NCBI GenBank assembly: GCA_012517375.1
Contig: JAAYVC010000029.1
Location: 1 to 41,931 of the forward strand
DNA: 41,931 nucleotides
Direction: 5' to 3'
Source: a bacterium
GTDB lineage: Bacteria > Hydrothermota > Tepidihabitantia > B3-TA06
The notes beneath the pieces were generated by a model, which did no database searches, had not been told where the DNA came from, and was given only the letters and a program-made list of their open reading frames with translations. Each line of letters begins with the position of its first letter. Position 1 is the first letter of the stretch. Shown one piece after another: positions 41,878 through 41,931 of the stretch. A program made the translations under genes and the position numbers.

Positions 41878-41884
41878 TCTGGCA

Positions 41885-41917
41885 ATGCGCGTCGAGTCCC
41901 TGAGGAGCGAGCAATGA
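41885..41917 (+). other. Possible leaderless 10-codon leader ORF
   Basis: ATG 41885 lies 7 nt after the -10 box and encodes MRVESLRSEQ; its TGA overlaps the next ATG (41914) as ATGA. It could be a coupled leader peptide or a chance frame. Confidence 0.3.
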
Positions 41918-41931
41918 GCAGGAAGGTGCAA
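41914..41931 (+). CDS. Start of a gene cut by the window edge
   Basis: ATG 41914 follows GAGGAG (41902-41907) and opens MSRKVQ to the window end. Promoter, SD and start together support a real gene; its identity cannot be told. Confidence 0.5.

Noticed and set aside
1-41931. CRISPR arrays, insertion sequences, prophage genes, toxin-antitoxin pairs or restriction systems
   Set aside because: No regularly spaced repeats, transposase, integrase, phage structural or nuclease/defence motifs were found by reading both strands.

Overview
The window reads as chromosomal DNA from an uncultured Gram-negative bacterium. Several long secreted proteins (a C25 cysteine peptidase, an M14 carboxypeptidase and three tandem paralogues) end in the same roughly 80-residue FlgD/Ig-like tail finishing in K-x-V-x-(L/I)-R, like type IX secretion (T9SS) sorting domains. 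There is also a probable outer-membrane beta-barrel, several lipoproteins, and a 2-oxoglutarate:ferredoxin oxidoreductase (KGOR) fused into a succinyl-CoA synthetase operon. Shine-Dalgarno (SD) sites are strong and promoters are of the E. coli type (TTGACA / TATAAT). That argues against Bacteroidota and fits an FCB-related candidate lineage such as WOR-3. The lineage is an inference; no rRNA gene is present.

Layout. 1-8044 (+): a secretome island with three tandem paralogous secreted proteins (the first cut by the window edge), a TolB-like propeller protein and a 1198-residue gingipain-like protease. 8124-13331 (+): a tightly overlapped operon sucC-sucD-korD-korA-korB-korC-ndk interconverting 2-oxoglutarate, succinyl-CoA and succinate, followed by a small secreted PPC-domain protein. 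13814-15461 (-): two GT2 glycosyltransferases. 15512-18005 (+): the translation and RNA operon rpsP-khpA-trmD-rplS-rnhB. 18190-21124: two serine tRNAs flanking two small paralogous membrane proteins, then gltX. 21217-27195: a queuosine-precursor transporter (YhhQ), a cupin, a DUF5916-like barrel protein, a lipoprotein (-), an alpha/alpha-toroid protein and a multipass membrane protein. 27199-33446 (-): nitroreductase, a KefB-type antiporter fused to a PTS EIIA domain, argF, the secreted carboxypeptidase and a lipoprotein. 33649-38989 (-): PHP phosphatase, 2-hydroxyacid dehydrogenase, ruvB, ruvA, ruvC, yebC and a small exported protein. 39064-41931: a lone fumarase beta subunit, a repeat-rich gap, a membrane protein bracketed by palindromes, an FmdE-domain protein, trmO, and the start of another gene.

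Regulation. About eighteen sigma70-type promoters can be read by eye. A recurring design is TTGAC(A/T), a 16-bp spacer, a -10 hexamer and then only 5-6 nt before an ATG or GTG with no usable SD site. This implies leaderless mRNAs alongside SD-led ones. It also corrects several start codons, because the longest open frame often begins inside the -35 or -10 element. Other points for a second look are an apparent CTG start in trmD, an in-frame palindromic insertion in a glycosyltransferase, exchange of sorting-domain modules between tandem paralogues, and a cluster of palindromes at 39.7-40.8 kb. I found no CRISPR array, insertion sequence, prophage or recognisable defence system.
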